DNA of 36,765 nucleotides from contig CADABA010000004.1 of NCBI GenBank assembly GCA_902785985.1, forward strand, positions 1 to 36,765, written 5' to 3'. Below are positions 16,673 through 25,203 of the stretch, in pieces. The number at the start of each line of letters is the position of its first letter. Positions within the stretch are counted from its first letter, which is position 1. The stretch comes from an uncultured Lachnospiraceae bacterium. GTDB taxonomy: Bacteria; Bacillota; Clostridia; Lachnospirales; Lachnospiraceae. The notes beneath the pieces were generated by a model that was not told where the DNA came from, ran no database searches, and was given only the letters and a program-made list of their open reading frames with translations. The position numbers and the translations under genes were made by a program.

Positions 16673-17737
16673 TTATCTCTCTCCGTTCAAAAGACGCTCA
16701 TCAATCGGCACATAGACCATCCGGTGCGAACCGATCAGAAGCCTCATATAAGGCTTCAGCTTTCCGCAGCTTCTTCTCGCCTCGCCATCCACCTCAAAAT
16801 ACACACCGGGTTCGGGAAGTATGGAAATCGTTTTATACTGCTCAATCGTCGCAAGCAGCTTCATATCCTCCATCTGTCTGGAAATCACGAGGAGCATGCC
16901 GTCATAATCATAAATGAACATCGATTTTTTACACAGCTCAATGCTGTGATCTTTCTGAATACCGTTCTGCAGTACGAACCAGCCGCGGACAGGACCTTCA
17001 TATTTCATCGGATAATCATCCCACTCATCCTCCTGTTCGAACACAGCATCGGATCCTGCGTGATCACTGCCCGCTGTCCGGGAAGAAAAGGAAGGATGCT
17101 CCGCGTCTGCTGCGCCATCGGACGATACGGTTTCCGGTTCGTTCTGCAGTGCTTTCTCTGAAGGGTACCCGGTCGATCCGGTCAGCTCCTTCTCCTCCGC
17201 ATGACCTCCGACAAGGGGAGACCCGGAGACCGCATCTTCCATGCCATCGATTTCAGCGGACGAATCAGATATGGTACCTGGGCTTTTCTTCTCCGGACCT
17301 GAAAGACCGTCAGAGCTGTCTACCGTCTTATCGTACGATCCGGAATTCCCGGCACTGTTATTCAAATTGCCGGCATCGGATACATTCTGATCGGGAGCCT
17401 CTGCACCGAACGGATCCCCATGACCGGCCGGTGCCGGTCCTGTTCCGATCACTGTGACACCATAAGGATCCTCGGGCATACTTTCCTTTCCCATAAAGTC
17501 CGCCGGTTCCCTCCCGAATCCGCTGCCCGGCTGTCCGGCAAAATTCCCTGAAAGGGAGTTCTCATCGGCAAATCCTTCCGGACCTTTTGCAGCCGCATGA
17601 TCCGGCATCTCCAAAGCAGCCTGGCTGACGAGCTCCTTCTGCTCCGCTTCGATCTTACTGCAGTATGGGCATGCATCATACAGTGACGCGTCATAAATAT
17701 GATTATTACTGCAAAAAACGATTCTGGGTCCGCTCAT
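16673..17737 (-). CDS. Zinc-knuckle protein with degenerate FHA-like C-terminal domain
   Basis: About 354 residues. I start it at 17737, where GAGGAG stands 7 nt upstream and which puts the Cys cluster at the N-terminus; an ATG at 17842, just past the kinase stop, is the alternative. Residues 9-26 hold C-S-N-N-H-x9-C-P-Y-C, a small treble-clef-like metal site common in Clostridial FHA proteins. A long acidic, low-complexity linker (~30-240) follows. The last ~100 residues resemble an FHA domain (V-R-G-W-F-V near its start, L-K-P-Y-M-R-L-L-I-G at the end). The phosphothreonine-binding G-R and S-x-x-H residues are not evident. It sits between kinase and phosphatase genes and may be a kinase substrate or adaptor. 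The FHA assignment is by resemblance and moderately sure. Confidence 0.65.
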   Translation of the reverse strand: MSGPRIVFCSNNHIYDASLYDACPYCSKIEAEQKELVSQAALEMPDHAAAKGPEGFADENSLSGNFAGQPGSGFGREPADFMGKESMPEDPYGVTVIGTGPAPAGHGDPFGAEAPDQNVSDAGNLNNSAGNSGSYDKTVDSSDGLSGPEKKSPGTISDSSAEIDGMEDAVSGSPLVGGHAEEKELTGSTGYPSEKALQNEPETVSSDGAADAEHPSFSSRTAGSDHAGSDAVFEQEDEWDDYPMKYEGPVRGWFVLQNGIQKDHSIELCKKSMFIYDYDGMLLVISRQMEDMKLLATIEQYKTISILPEPGVYFEVDGEARRSCGKLKPYMRLLIGSHRMVYVPIDERLLNGER

Positions 17738-17843
17738 GACTTTCTCCTCTATTCTCTCAGTTCCCCGAACTGATGCGTCCTCGATCCGAACGCCGTTCGC
17801 CAAACCGTCCGGCTCGCACTCTCCGGTCCATTGCCGCAGCATC

Positions 17844-19949
17844 TCACTTCTGCTTATGCGGCGTCAGCAGGAGCCATGACTCGAGCCTCGAGTCCTTCAG
17901 TTCGCTGTAGTTCCTCACAAGCAGAGGATTGCCGTCTGCTGAACCGTCCTCCTTCAGATCAAATCCGACGACGTCCTCATTGTACGCCTGCAGCAGATAC
18001 CTGTTATAGCTCACATATACGATTCTGAACAGCTGGTTCGTGCTGTCACTTGCTTTTCTGACAAACAGCTGCTTTGTAGCCTCGTCAAACTCCAGACACA
18101 TATCCGTCCCCTCTTTGTCACAGTAGATCCGGTAACGTGTCTCGCTTCCCGTTGGCTCAAATCTGAATATGAAGGATCCATCCGCGTCGGTAAGCCATTC
18201 CGACTTATACACTACAGCTGTCGGTTCCTTATAAAACTGCGGGTCATCATTAATACAGACCGACGTCATTCCATCCAGAGAAGAAGAAACATTGAATGCC
18301 CCCTCGATATCGCCGACCAGATCTCCTTCGTGATATACGATGACATCCTTCTCGGACGCATCCTTCTTATTCCAGATCATGTACCACTGCTGCGACTCAT
18401 CTGACGCATCGTACTCTGCAAGGACAGCCTCTGTCCCTTCCTCCAAAGCACCGTCTTTCGGGGCCAGGACCAGGCCTGAAGCGGTCTTCAGGATCACCTT
18501 ATCACGGTTCTTCTGTTCGTCATGCCCGCAGAAAATGAACGTCCACTGTTCTGTCCCGAGCCCATGTCCCTGCGAGAACTGACGGATCGTCTGCCCGGCC
18601 TCCTCAGAATCAGTCTCGATCAGACTGTTCGTATGCGCCGCCCGGAGTTTATACACTTCTCCGTTCTTATCTGTCACAAAGAACCGGTTCTTGTTCGCTT
18701 CCTCATATTTCTTCAGCTTCACGGCCGTCCCGTCGTCCCCGAACCCGCTGTCGACCCCAAAGATCAGGTCATAGTTTTCAGCATTGCGGAAAATATATGT
18801 TCCGGGCTCCACCTCCATCGGATCCCCGATTTTATATGCCGTTTTTTCCACAGACGCAGTCGAAGCCGTGCCCGGTTTGCTGTCTGTCACGACAGGTCCC
18901 GGTTTTTCGCGCCCGAACGCGAGAAACGCAATGAACGCCCCGCAGACCACAGCTGCTGCCGCGACAGCCGGTATGACGATACTCTTTCTCTTTTTTACGT
19001 TCATCGCATTCCAGAAATCCTCGACCGTCTGAAAGCGATTTGCCGGATTGATCTCCATCGCCTTGAGGAGCGCATTCTCCTGCTCCTTTGACATTTTCAC
19101 CCCAAAGGCTGACGGTTTTGTGAGAACAGTTCCGCTCTGTCTTGCGGCCGCATCCACCGGCCGCTCTCCGGTAAGACAGTAATACATCGACGCAGCGAGC
19201 GCATACACATCCGTCCACGGACCGATCATTCCGTTTACATCCCGCTGCTCAATCGGGGTATATCCTTTTTTAAAGGAGATCTGGCCGTTCTCTCCGTTCG
19301 CCCCCATTTTTTTCGCACCGCCGAAATCCATCAGCTTAGCACTTCCATCCCGCAATACCATGATATTGTCAGGGCTGACATCCAGGTGGACAACGTTATA
19401 CTGATGAACTTTTGTCAGCGCGTGACGAACGGGGTCAAACAGCTTCATGGTCTGTTCTGCATTCAGCCTGCTTTTTGAGATATACGCTTTCAGGGTTTCG
19501 CCATTCAGATATTCCATGACGATATAGGCAGTATTATTTTCTTCAAAGAAATCCTTGACGTTGACGATTCCTTCATTATCCTTTTCGTTGAACATGGCGA
19601 GAATGCGCGCTTCGTTCAGGAAAAGCTTTTTGTTTTCTTCAAAAAGCTTCTGATCCTCCTTTTTCACGCAGACATTCGTCCTTGCGCCGCGATAACAGAT
19701 ATTCCGGATAAAAAGCTCTTTTATCGCAACGACGACCTGAAGGGTCGCGTCGAGGGCAATATAAGTCCTTCCAAAACCGCCTGCACCGAGCGTCCGGCCG
19801 ATAATATACTTTCCGTTGAGCGGAGTCATGGGGATCAGCCCGTTCTCCACGGGTATATAGTCCTCGTTGCGGAACTCGCAGTACGGGCAGGTCCCTCCCT
19901 CTCCGGGTTTCTCATGCATACAGTTTATGCAGATTCTTCTGAAATCCAT
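17844..19949 (-). CDS. Transmembrane Ser/Thr protein kinase with ricin-like ectodomain
   Basis: A 701-residue receptor-like kinase; GGAGG lies 7 nt before the ATG. Residues 7-24 contain a C-x2-C...C-x2-C zinc ribbon. Residues ~47-320 form the kinase: Gly loop G-A-G-G-F-G-R-T-Y (~55-63), catalytic Lys K77, Glu E113, catalytic loop H-L-D-V-S-P-D-N (188-195) and D-F-G (208-210). The usual HRD arginine is Leu. A transmembrane helix lies at ~323-346. The outer part (~365-700) contains repeated Q-[WL]-[WF]-type blades (E-Q-W-T-F, S-Q-Q-W-Y-M, N-Q-L-F-R-I), as in ricin beta-trefoil lectins. It probably senses extracellular glycan and phosphorylates cytoplasmic targets, opposed by the adjacent PP2C. 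It lies inside the polysaccharide operon, preceded by a 46-bp tandem repeat region. Confidence 0.92.
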   Translation of the reverse strand: MDFRRICINCMHEKPGEGGTCPYCEFRNEDYIPVENGLIPMTPLNGKYIIGRTLGAGGFGRTYIALDATLQVVVAIKELFIRNICYRGARTNVCVKKEDQKLFEENKKLFLNEARILAMFNEKDNEGIVNVKDFFEENNTAYIVMEYLNGETLKAYISKSRLNAEQTMKLFDPVRHALTKVHQYNVVHLDVSPDNIMVLRDGSAKLMDFGGAKKMGANGENGQISFKKGYTPIEQRDVNGMIGPWTDVYALAASMYYCLTGERPVDAAARQSGTVLTKPSAFGVKMSKEQENALLKAMEINPANRFQTVEDFWNAMNVKKRKSIVIPAVAAAAVVCGAFIAFLAFGREKPGPVVTDSKPGTASTASVEKTAYKIGDPMEVEPGTYIFRNAENYDLIFGVDSGFGDDGTAVKLKKYEEANKNRFFVTDKNGEVYKLRAAHTNSLIETDSEEAGQTIRQFSQGHGLGTEQWTFIFCGHDEQKNRDKVILKTASGLVLAPKDGALEEGTEAVLAEYDASDESQQWYMIWNKKDASEKDVIVYHEGDLVGDIEGAFNVSSSLDGMTSVCINDDPQFYKEPTAVVYKSEWLTDADGSFIFRFEPTGSETRYRIYCDKEGTDMCLEFDEATKQLFVRKASDSTNQLFRIVYVSYNRYLLQAYNEDVVGFDLKEDGSADGNPLLVRNYSELKDSRLESWLLLTPHKQK

Positions 19950-20012
19950 ATAGCATCCTCCGATGACCCGTCACATAAGGCCAGTTGATCCGTTATTGTC
20001 CGCCGGCCGGGG

Positions 20013-20164
20013 ATCCGACGATTCCCGTCAGCACTTCATCACCGATTTCTTACCGGCGATCCGACGATTCCCGTCAGCACTTCATCACCGATTCCTTACC
20101 GGCGATCTGAAGATTCCCGTCAGCACTTCATCACCGATTTCTTACCGGCGATCTGAAGATTTCC
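20013..20164. repeat. 46-bp intergenic tandem repeat, three copies plus a partial
   Basis: Units start at 20013, 20059, 20105 and 20151 (partial), exactly 46 bp apart and differing by few bases. They fill most of the 222-bp gap between the GT2-HAD gene stop and the kinase start. The unit is not a multiple of three, so it is non-coding. Copy-number change would alter the spacing and possibly the read-through between the two genes. Confidence 0.95.
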
Positions 20165-20171
20165 ATTATGC

Positions 20172-23100
20172 TCACTTTCCGAACAGTCTCTTAATGTTTA
20201 TTTTAACCTTCTCCGTAAAGAATGACCAGTCTAATATCATCCAGACAAGCCCTCTTTTGACCTGCGGGCTTCGGTTCACGATCTCAAGGATCCTTTTTGC
20301 GTCAGGGTTTTCCATAAGATCCGTCCGGAGGTCTTCATTTTCAGAGACAGCGCGCGCACCGGCTCCCGCCACCTCCTTCCGGTCAAGTTCCGCCAGGGTA
20401 CTCTGCAGGAACTTTCCGATATTTATCTCCTCGCACGCGCCGTACACAAGGTCCTCAAAATACGATGCAGAGAACACCTGAAGATCTGCCGGGTTCGGAT
20501 ATCGGAGCAGCCCCTCGAACGGCATCGAGACCTCCTCTCCCGAAAAATCGAGTACATCCGTGAAGTCGTAAAATAAAGCTCCGAACTCCCCAACCAGCTT
20601 CAGAGCTCCCTCCTGCATCCTGCTGACCGCAAATCGGGCCGGTACGTCATGGCGCGCAGTCTCAAGGACCGGCTCCCCGGCTCTGTCAAATCCCACACAG
20701 CTTCCGTTCGTATCGGAGAAAATATGCTCACGTATAAGACCGGACACAGCAGGCCGGTAATCATAAAAGTTCCTGATCTTAAATCCGCCATGTGCTCTCG
20801 CCATGACCGACGTCTCATAGTCTTCATGAAGAAAGGCTGCATCCACGCGCTTTCCCGCAGCCGTATTGACCGCGCTCTGAATCCGTCCGCTGTAACCCAT
20901 GTCGAAGGCGATACTGTTCGGCGGAATGTTCCCATAATACATCTTCACTCTGCGGACAGCTTCCCTGTGCTTCTCCGGATCATACAGATTTTCGAAGAAA
21001 AAATCGATAAAGGTCTGCAGCGCCCGTATACTTTCAAATGGCTTCGCGGAATCGATCTTCGCCTTTTCAAAAAGTGCTGAAAGATGCGGGGGTTTCATTT
21101 TCTTCTCATCGACAGCAAAGGAAAGTACCTTTACGAGCGTCATCGGCGTGTGTGCGCGATACTCGATGGGCAGCCGGTAAAAATTCACGCGCTCCCGGAG
21201 GAGGACAGGCATGACCGCTCTGCGGGAAGCCTGCATGTATAAAAGATCAGCTGGTTCCGGGTGCTTTGATCCAGTGCACGCAAGAAATCTCTGAAGAGCC
21301 TTCATCGGCAGGTACCCGTCCCTCGCGAAAAAGATCAGATGCTCATAACCATGCTCCTGCACGGTCTCAAGGAGCCATTTTATGATTCCCATCATATGCA
21401 TTCCGAGCGGATAAACCCCCATAAAGTACGGATCCATATTGAAATCCGTCTCAGCATTGAATGTCCTGTACGGATTGTCGAAATACATATTCGCGGCAAT
21501 CGCCGTCATGCAGCGGCAGCCGGGGTTCCTCATGAGCGTTCCGCCCGTCCGGTTCCCCGTAAAGACCGTTTCGCCGATGCTGCACAGGCGGTTCGTCCGG
21601 CAGCCCGAAATTTTGTTCTCAAAGACCTCGCGGGCTTTCGGGAAAAAGATACATTTGACTCCGGCCTTCTCACTTCCGAGGATATCACTCTTCCACGTAT
21701 CTCCGATGTGAAAAAGATCGCCGGGAGAAATCCCGAGCTCCGAGGCCGCTTTCAGAAAAAGTCCTCCGTCGTGCTTGAGCTTCCGGTACCTGCAGGAAAT
21801 GAAGACCTTCTCATACCCGGTAATTCCGCATTTATCAAGGATCTTTCGAATCGTTTCCTCACCCAGGTACATATCCGAGATGAGAATGACGCGCTTTCCG
21901 ACTGCCCGTGCAAACTCAAGCAGTTCGCGGCCGGTGCGGCGGACGCTGCAAAACCTGTATTCCAGATCCTCCTCCAGCTGCATGATCCGGTCAGCCGTCT
22001 CCCGCCCGATCCCATAGTGCCCGGCGATAAATTCATAGATTTCACGCAGCGTGATATCTTCCCACCCGAAATTCGTGCCGTAATATTCCCGGGCCAGTGT
22101 CTCTCCCTCCGTACGTATCCGATCGAAGGAAAGAAATGTGTCCAGAAGCTCCTGCGCTTTCGGGTTGAGGAGCAGAAAAAGATCCGACGGATCATAGAAT
22201 GGACGCATAATGAGCGTATCAAAAATATCAAAACTGATGTACCGTGCGCGGCTCTCCCGAATTTCTTTCTTTATGTTGTCGAGCCCGCCGTTCCAGGGGG
22301 TCTGAACACTTTCAAAAAAAGATGTTCCGTCCGTGCCGCTCCTGCCCCGGTCTTTCTCATTCACAGTCCCGGTCCCGCAAGTCTCAGGGCTTTCCCCATA
22401 TTCGAATCTGTCGAGGATCTCCTTCGCTTTCCGCCCTTCCCCGTCATGAAAGACATCTTCAGCCAGCCTCCGCCACATTCGGACATAATGGGCGCGGCCG
22501 CCCTGAAAACCTGTTTTCACCTCGCCGGATGCTCCGGTCCGATCAAGATACGCCTCTACTTCATCGAACACGAGCCGCATATCATGTATATTCTTTGAGA
22601 ACTTCTCAAATGAGATGTCCCTTGCATCTGTCGAGGCGTTTTCATTTACACAGTAAAAATACACTGCGCTGTCCGCAGTGACCACCTTCTTTGCACGGGT
22701 AAAAAGAATCGAGGAGAAGAAGATATCCTCCGTCATTACGACGTGCTCACCAATCTTCTCATATTCCGGCATGCAGAGATCCCACAAGCTCTTACGGCAG
22801 AGCTTGTTCCAGACCGTATGCCAGGAATAGTTCCGGAGTTCCTGAGAGAAAAAGGCTTTCTGCACTTCTTCTCCGGTGAGTTCCTCAAACAGGAACGCGC
22901 TGTCATGATAATTGTAGATATATCTCCTGCCGTCTTCTTCCCGGACGGTCCCGCCGATCACGATCTCCGCAGACGTCTCCAGAGCTCTCGAAAGCAGGAC
23001 CCGGTAAAAATCCGGAGATACATAGTCATCGCTGTCCGCAAATGCAATGAATTCTCCCGCTGCCTCCCTTGCACCCAGGACTCTGGCGCGGAGAAGACCG

Positions 23101-23339
23101 ACATTTTCCGGGAGATCAAGAAAACGGACGGACGGCACGGCTCCGGAAAATGCATCGGAACCCATATACTGCCGGACCCTCTCGCGGATATCCCCCTTTG
23201 ACCCGTCGTTCACCACGATGATCTCAAGATTCGGATATGTCTGCATGAGAAGGCTGTCCATGCATCGTGTAAAATATTCCTCCGTCCCATACACAGGAAC
23301 GATGACCGATATGAGCGGTCCGCAATTCCGGTCATTCAT
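20172..23339 (-). CDS. GT2 glycosyltransferase - HAD phosphatase - 'SRDG' module fusion
   Basis: A 1055-residue multidomain protein. Residues ~9-250 are a GT2 glycosyltransferase (V-S/I-V-P-V-Y-G, V-V-N-D-G-S, DxD at 102-104). Residues ~365-560 are a HAD domain: F-D-I-F-D-T-L (370-376), I-S-D-M-Y-L (487-492), K-H-D-G (522-525) and G-D-T-W-K-S-D (546-552). Residues ~630-1055 carry F-A-R-D-G (671-675) and D-M-G-Y-S-G (813-818), the module shared with the proteins at 6681-8756 and 8774-11470. No signal peptide or membrane segment is seen, so it acts in the cytosol, perhaps adding a sugar-phosphate unit and trimming phosphate; this is inference. It overlaps the upstream methyltransferase gene by 8 bp (ATGAATGA), showing tight coupling. 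Confidence 0.87.
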   Translation of the reverse strand: MNDRNCGPLISVIVPVYGTEEYFTRCMDSLLMQTYPNLEIIVVNDGSKGDIRERVRQYMGSDAFSGAVPSVRFLDLPENVGLLRARVLGAREAAGEFIAFADSDDYVSPDFYRVLLSRALETSAEIVIGGTVREEDGRRYIYNYHDSAFLFEELTGEEVQKAFFSQELRNYSWHTVWNKLCRKSLWDLCMPEYEKIGEHVVMTEDIFFSSILFTRAKKVVTADSAVYFYCVNENASTDARDISFEKFSKNIHDMRLVFDEVEAYLDRTGASGEVKTGFQGGRAHYVRMWRRLAEDVFHDGEGRKAKEILDRFEYGESPETCGTGTVNEKDRGRSGTDGTSFFESVQTPWNGGLDNIKKEIRESRARYISFDIFDTLIMRPFYDPSDLFLLLNPKAQELLDTFLSFDRIRTEGETLAREYYGTNFGWEDITLREIYEFIAGHYGIGRETADRIMQLEEDLEYRFCSVRRTGRELLEFARAVGKRVILISDMYLGEETIRKILDKCGITGYEKVFISCRYRKLKHDGGLFLKAASELGISPGDLFHIGDTWKSDILGSEKAGVKCIFFPKAREVFENKISGCRTNRLCSIGETVFTGNRTGGTLMRNPGCRCMTAIAANMYFDNPYRTFNAETDFNMDPYFMGVYPLGMHMMGIIKWLLETVQEHGYEHLIFFARDGYLPMKALQRFLACTGSKHPEPADLLYMQASRRAVMPVLLRERVNFYRLPIEYRAHTPMTLVKVLSFAVDEKKMKPPHLSALFEKAKIDSAKPFESIRALQTFIDFFFENLYDPEKHREAVRRVKMYYGNIPPNSIAFDMGYSGRIQSAVNTAAGKRVDAAFLHEDYETSVMARAHGGFKIRNFYDYRPAVSGLIREHIFSDTNGSCVGFDRAGEPVLETARHDVPARFAVSRMQEGALKLVGEFGALFYDFTDVLDFSGEEVSMPFEGLLRYPNPADLQVFSASYFEDLVYGACEEINIGKFLQSTLAELDRKEVAGAGARAVSENEDLRTDLMENPDAKRILEIVNRSPQVKRGLVWMILDWSFFTEKVKINIKRLFGK

Positions 23340-25032
23340 CTGACTTTCCCATCCTCTTAAGAATCCTCCGTCCGAAAGGGCTCCCTGAAAGTACTTCCCT
23401 GTATCTCAAAGCATCCATTTCCGCTGCATCCGCTTTCTTTGAAATGCTGCTGCAGCGATCAAGCAGTTCCGCGATACGGGCATCTTTTCCGGCTGCATTC
23501 TTACCGTACTCCGCTATTGTGCTGCGAAGCTCCTCAATATAACAATTCTTCGCATCCGTGTCCTCTTTATACTTTCGAAGGCCCTCCAGAAGCTCCTCGA
23601 TATAAAGATTCTTCGCATCTGCATCCGCCTTATATTTTCGAAGACCTTCCAGGAGCTCTTCGATATAGAGATTCTTCGCATCCGCATCCGCCTTATATTT
23701 TTGAAGTCCTTCCAGAAGTTCTTCGATGTAAAGGTTCTTCACATCCGCATCCGTCTTATATTTGCGGAGACCTTCCAGGAGCTCTTCTATATACTTTTCC
23801 TTCAGCGCCGAATCTCTCTGATATCCCTGAATACCCTCGCGGAGCTCTTCAATATAGCTCTGTTTCTTCTCTGCGTCCGCTCTCAGGCCGGCGACCCCGT
23901 CCTCGAGCTCACGGATATACCGTTTCATGACAGCTGCATCTTCACGGTATCCGTCGAGCCCTGCTTCAAGCTCTTTTTGGTAAGCATTCTGCTTTTCCGC
24001 CTCCATCTCATGCTCTGAGGCCGCTCCCTCAAGCTCCCGCGCCCTTTTCTCAATCTCTGCGATATACGCATCCTTGCCGGATACCTCCGACGCATACTTT
24101 TTCAGGCCGGTCTGCAGTTCATCGATATATCTGTCCTTCGCGACGAGCGATTCATTGAGTGTCCCGATATCCTTGCGGAGCTCTGAGATATAGCCTTCCT
24201 TCCCGCGGACCGTCTCCGCATAACGGGCGATCTCCTCATTCAGCAGCCCGACCTGCTTCTTCAGCGAATCCCGATATTCCTCCAGGTCGCGGATCCTGAA
24301 GAAATTCTCCCGCAGAACATCCCGGTTTTTGTTATCCTCGTGATTTGCAAGCAGCTGATAATGCTCGACTGAGACCCTGTCTCTCAGTGTTCGATATATT
24401 TCTTCATCGAAGAACAGGACACCCAGCCCCAGGCTGAACGGGAACTCCAATGTCAGAGAATACTCCGCCTTCAGCTCCTTCCAGAAGACATGCGAGCCCA
24501 GTACTTCCCCGAACATCTCCTCCTCTGCGATGTCATGGAAGAAAATCGCCCCTTCCCTTCTCACCTTACTTTTCCAGGTAAGAAAATCGTGCTTTACATC
24601 CTCATACAAGTGTGAGCCGTCGATATGGAGAAGATCGATCGAAGCATCCGCAAAGAGCCGGGAGGCTTCATCAAAAGTCATCCGGAGCATATGGGCATCC
24701 GGTCCGGAAGAAGAGTCCTGTCCGGAAAAGCACGCATCCTGAATCTCTTTATACTGCCCGCAGATATCTTCCCGGTAATCGTTCTTCGTAAAGGAGTCCC
24801 CTTCCCAGGTATCGACTGCATAGAAAGATCCGTTGATGCCGCCGTCCTTCATCGCCTGCAGAAAAGCAAAGGCCGAGCAGCCGTAGTGGCTCCCGAGCTC
24901 GACAATACAGGAGGGTCTCCGGTACATCACGTAGTCGTAGGCAAAAGCGCGGTGCCCTGCCCATGGAGCATACCGGAGCATAACAGGGTTATATTTATCT
25001 GCCTCGAATTTTGGAGAATAATATCTGAACAT
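23332..25032 (-). CDS. SAM-dependent methyltransferase with long 21-residue-repeat coiled coil
   Basis: A 566-residue protein. Residues ~40-210 are a class I methyltransferase of the Methyltransf_24-like kind (E-L-G-S-H-Y-G-C-S-A at 45-54; L-L-H-I-D-G-S-H at 134-141; F-F-H-D at 164-167). From ~236 to ~543 the chain is a continuous predicted coiled coil in which Y-I-x-E-L recurs at residues 281, 302, 323, 351, 372, 393, 414, 435, 456, 477 and 498, and as R-I-A-E-L at 519. Spacing is exactly 21 (three heptads) except for one 28. A short basic tail follows. The gene lies directly after an ABC glycan exporter, which recalls WbdD, the capping methyltransferase/ruler of E. coli O9a; no kinase domain is seen here. 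It may cap chain ends and set polymer length. An AGGGA site precedes the ATG. Confidence 0.85.
   Translation of the reverse strand: MFRYYSPKFEADKYNPVMLRYAPWAGHRAFAYDYVMYRRPSCIVELGSHYGCSAFAFLQAMKDGGINGSFYAVDTWEGDSFTKNDYREDICGQYKEIQDACFSGQDSSSGPDAHMLRMTFDEASRLFADASIDLLHIDGSHLYEDVKHDFLTWKSKVRREGAIFFHDIAEEEMFGEVLGSHVFWKELKAEYSLTLEFPFSLGLGVLFFDEEIYRTLRDRVSVEHYQLLANHEDNKNRDVLRENFFRIRDLEEYRDSLKKQVGLLNEEIARYAETVRGKEGYISELRKDIGTLNESLVAKDRYIDELQTGLKKYASEVSGKDAYIAEIEKRARELEGAASEHEMEAEKQNAYQKELEAGLDGYREDAAVMKRYIRELEDGVAGLRADAEKKQSYIEELREGIQGYQRDSALKEKYIEELLEGLRKYKTDADVKNLYIEELLEGLQKYKADADAKNLYIEELLEGLRKYKADADAKNLYIEELLEGLRKYKEDTDAKNCYIEELRSTIAEYGKNAAGKDARIAELLDRCSSISKKADAAEMDALRYREVLSGSPFGRRILKRMGKSDE
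23460..24192 (-). repeat. 63-bp tandem repeat array encoding the coiled coil
   Basis: Protein periodicity of 21 residues runs through about 12 units. The DNA of the units at about 23542-23793 (residues 414-497) is nearly identical from copy to copy, while outer units have diverged. This pattern indicates recent expansion in the middle of an older repeat and makes the array prone to in-frame gain or loss of units. Confidence 0.9.
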
Positions 25033-25045
25033 ATCTGATCCCTAT

Positions 25046-25068
25046 ATAAGAACGCCCTGGCGTTCCTG
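25046..25068. repeat. Short hairpin related to the dispersed intergenic repeat
   Basis: AAGAACGCC is followed by CT and GGCGTTCCT, a 9-bp stem with one wobble or mismatch. The stem sequence is shared with the hairpins at 2438-2459 and near 30929-30951. It stands just before the ribosome site of the methyltransferase gene. Confidence 0.4.
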
Positions 25069-25076
25069 CCATATCC

Positions 25077-25203
25077 GAAATATATCTCTCATTGGTTCTC
25101 AGGTTCCGGATGTTCTGCCTCATTGTCTCTCGAGCCTGAAATATATCTCTCACTGACTCTCAAGTCCCGGACGCTCCGCCTCATTGTCTCTCGAGCCTGA
25201 AAT
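25077..25203. repeat. 61-bp tandem duplication copying the end of the ABC ATPase gene
   Basis: Copies at 25077-25137 and 25138-25198 align with an exact 61-bp offset. The copy next to the gene includes the last codons and stop of the ATPase gene (F-R-L-E-R-Q-stop, ending 25181); the second copy repeats these codons past the stop. Weaker internal similarity of ~30 bp suggests still older duplication. Confidence 0.85.

Noticed and set aside
20013..20164. Regular repeats could be a CRISPR array
   Set aside because: The 46-bp units are contiguous, with no unique spacers between them and no cas genes in the window.
19963..20481. Plus-strand open frame of 172 codons across the kinase leader
   Set aside because: It runs through the 46-bp repeat and antisense to the GT2-HAD gene; repeats of non-codon length give it different residues each time, so it is not protein-like.
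21339..22598. Plus-strand open frame of 419 codons
   Set aside because: It lies entirely antisense to the well-supported GT2-HAD gene, has no family resemblance, and is explained by codon bias of the opposite strand.
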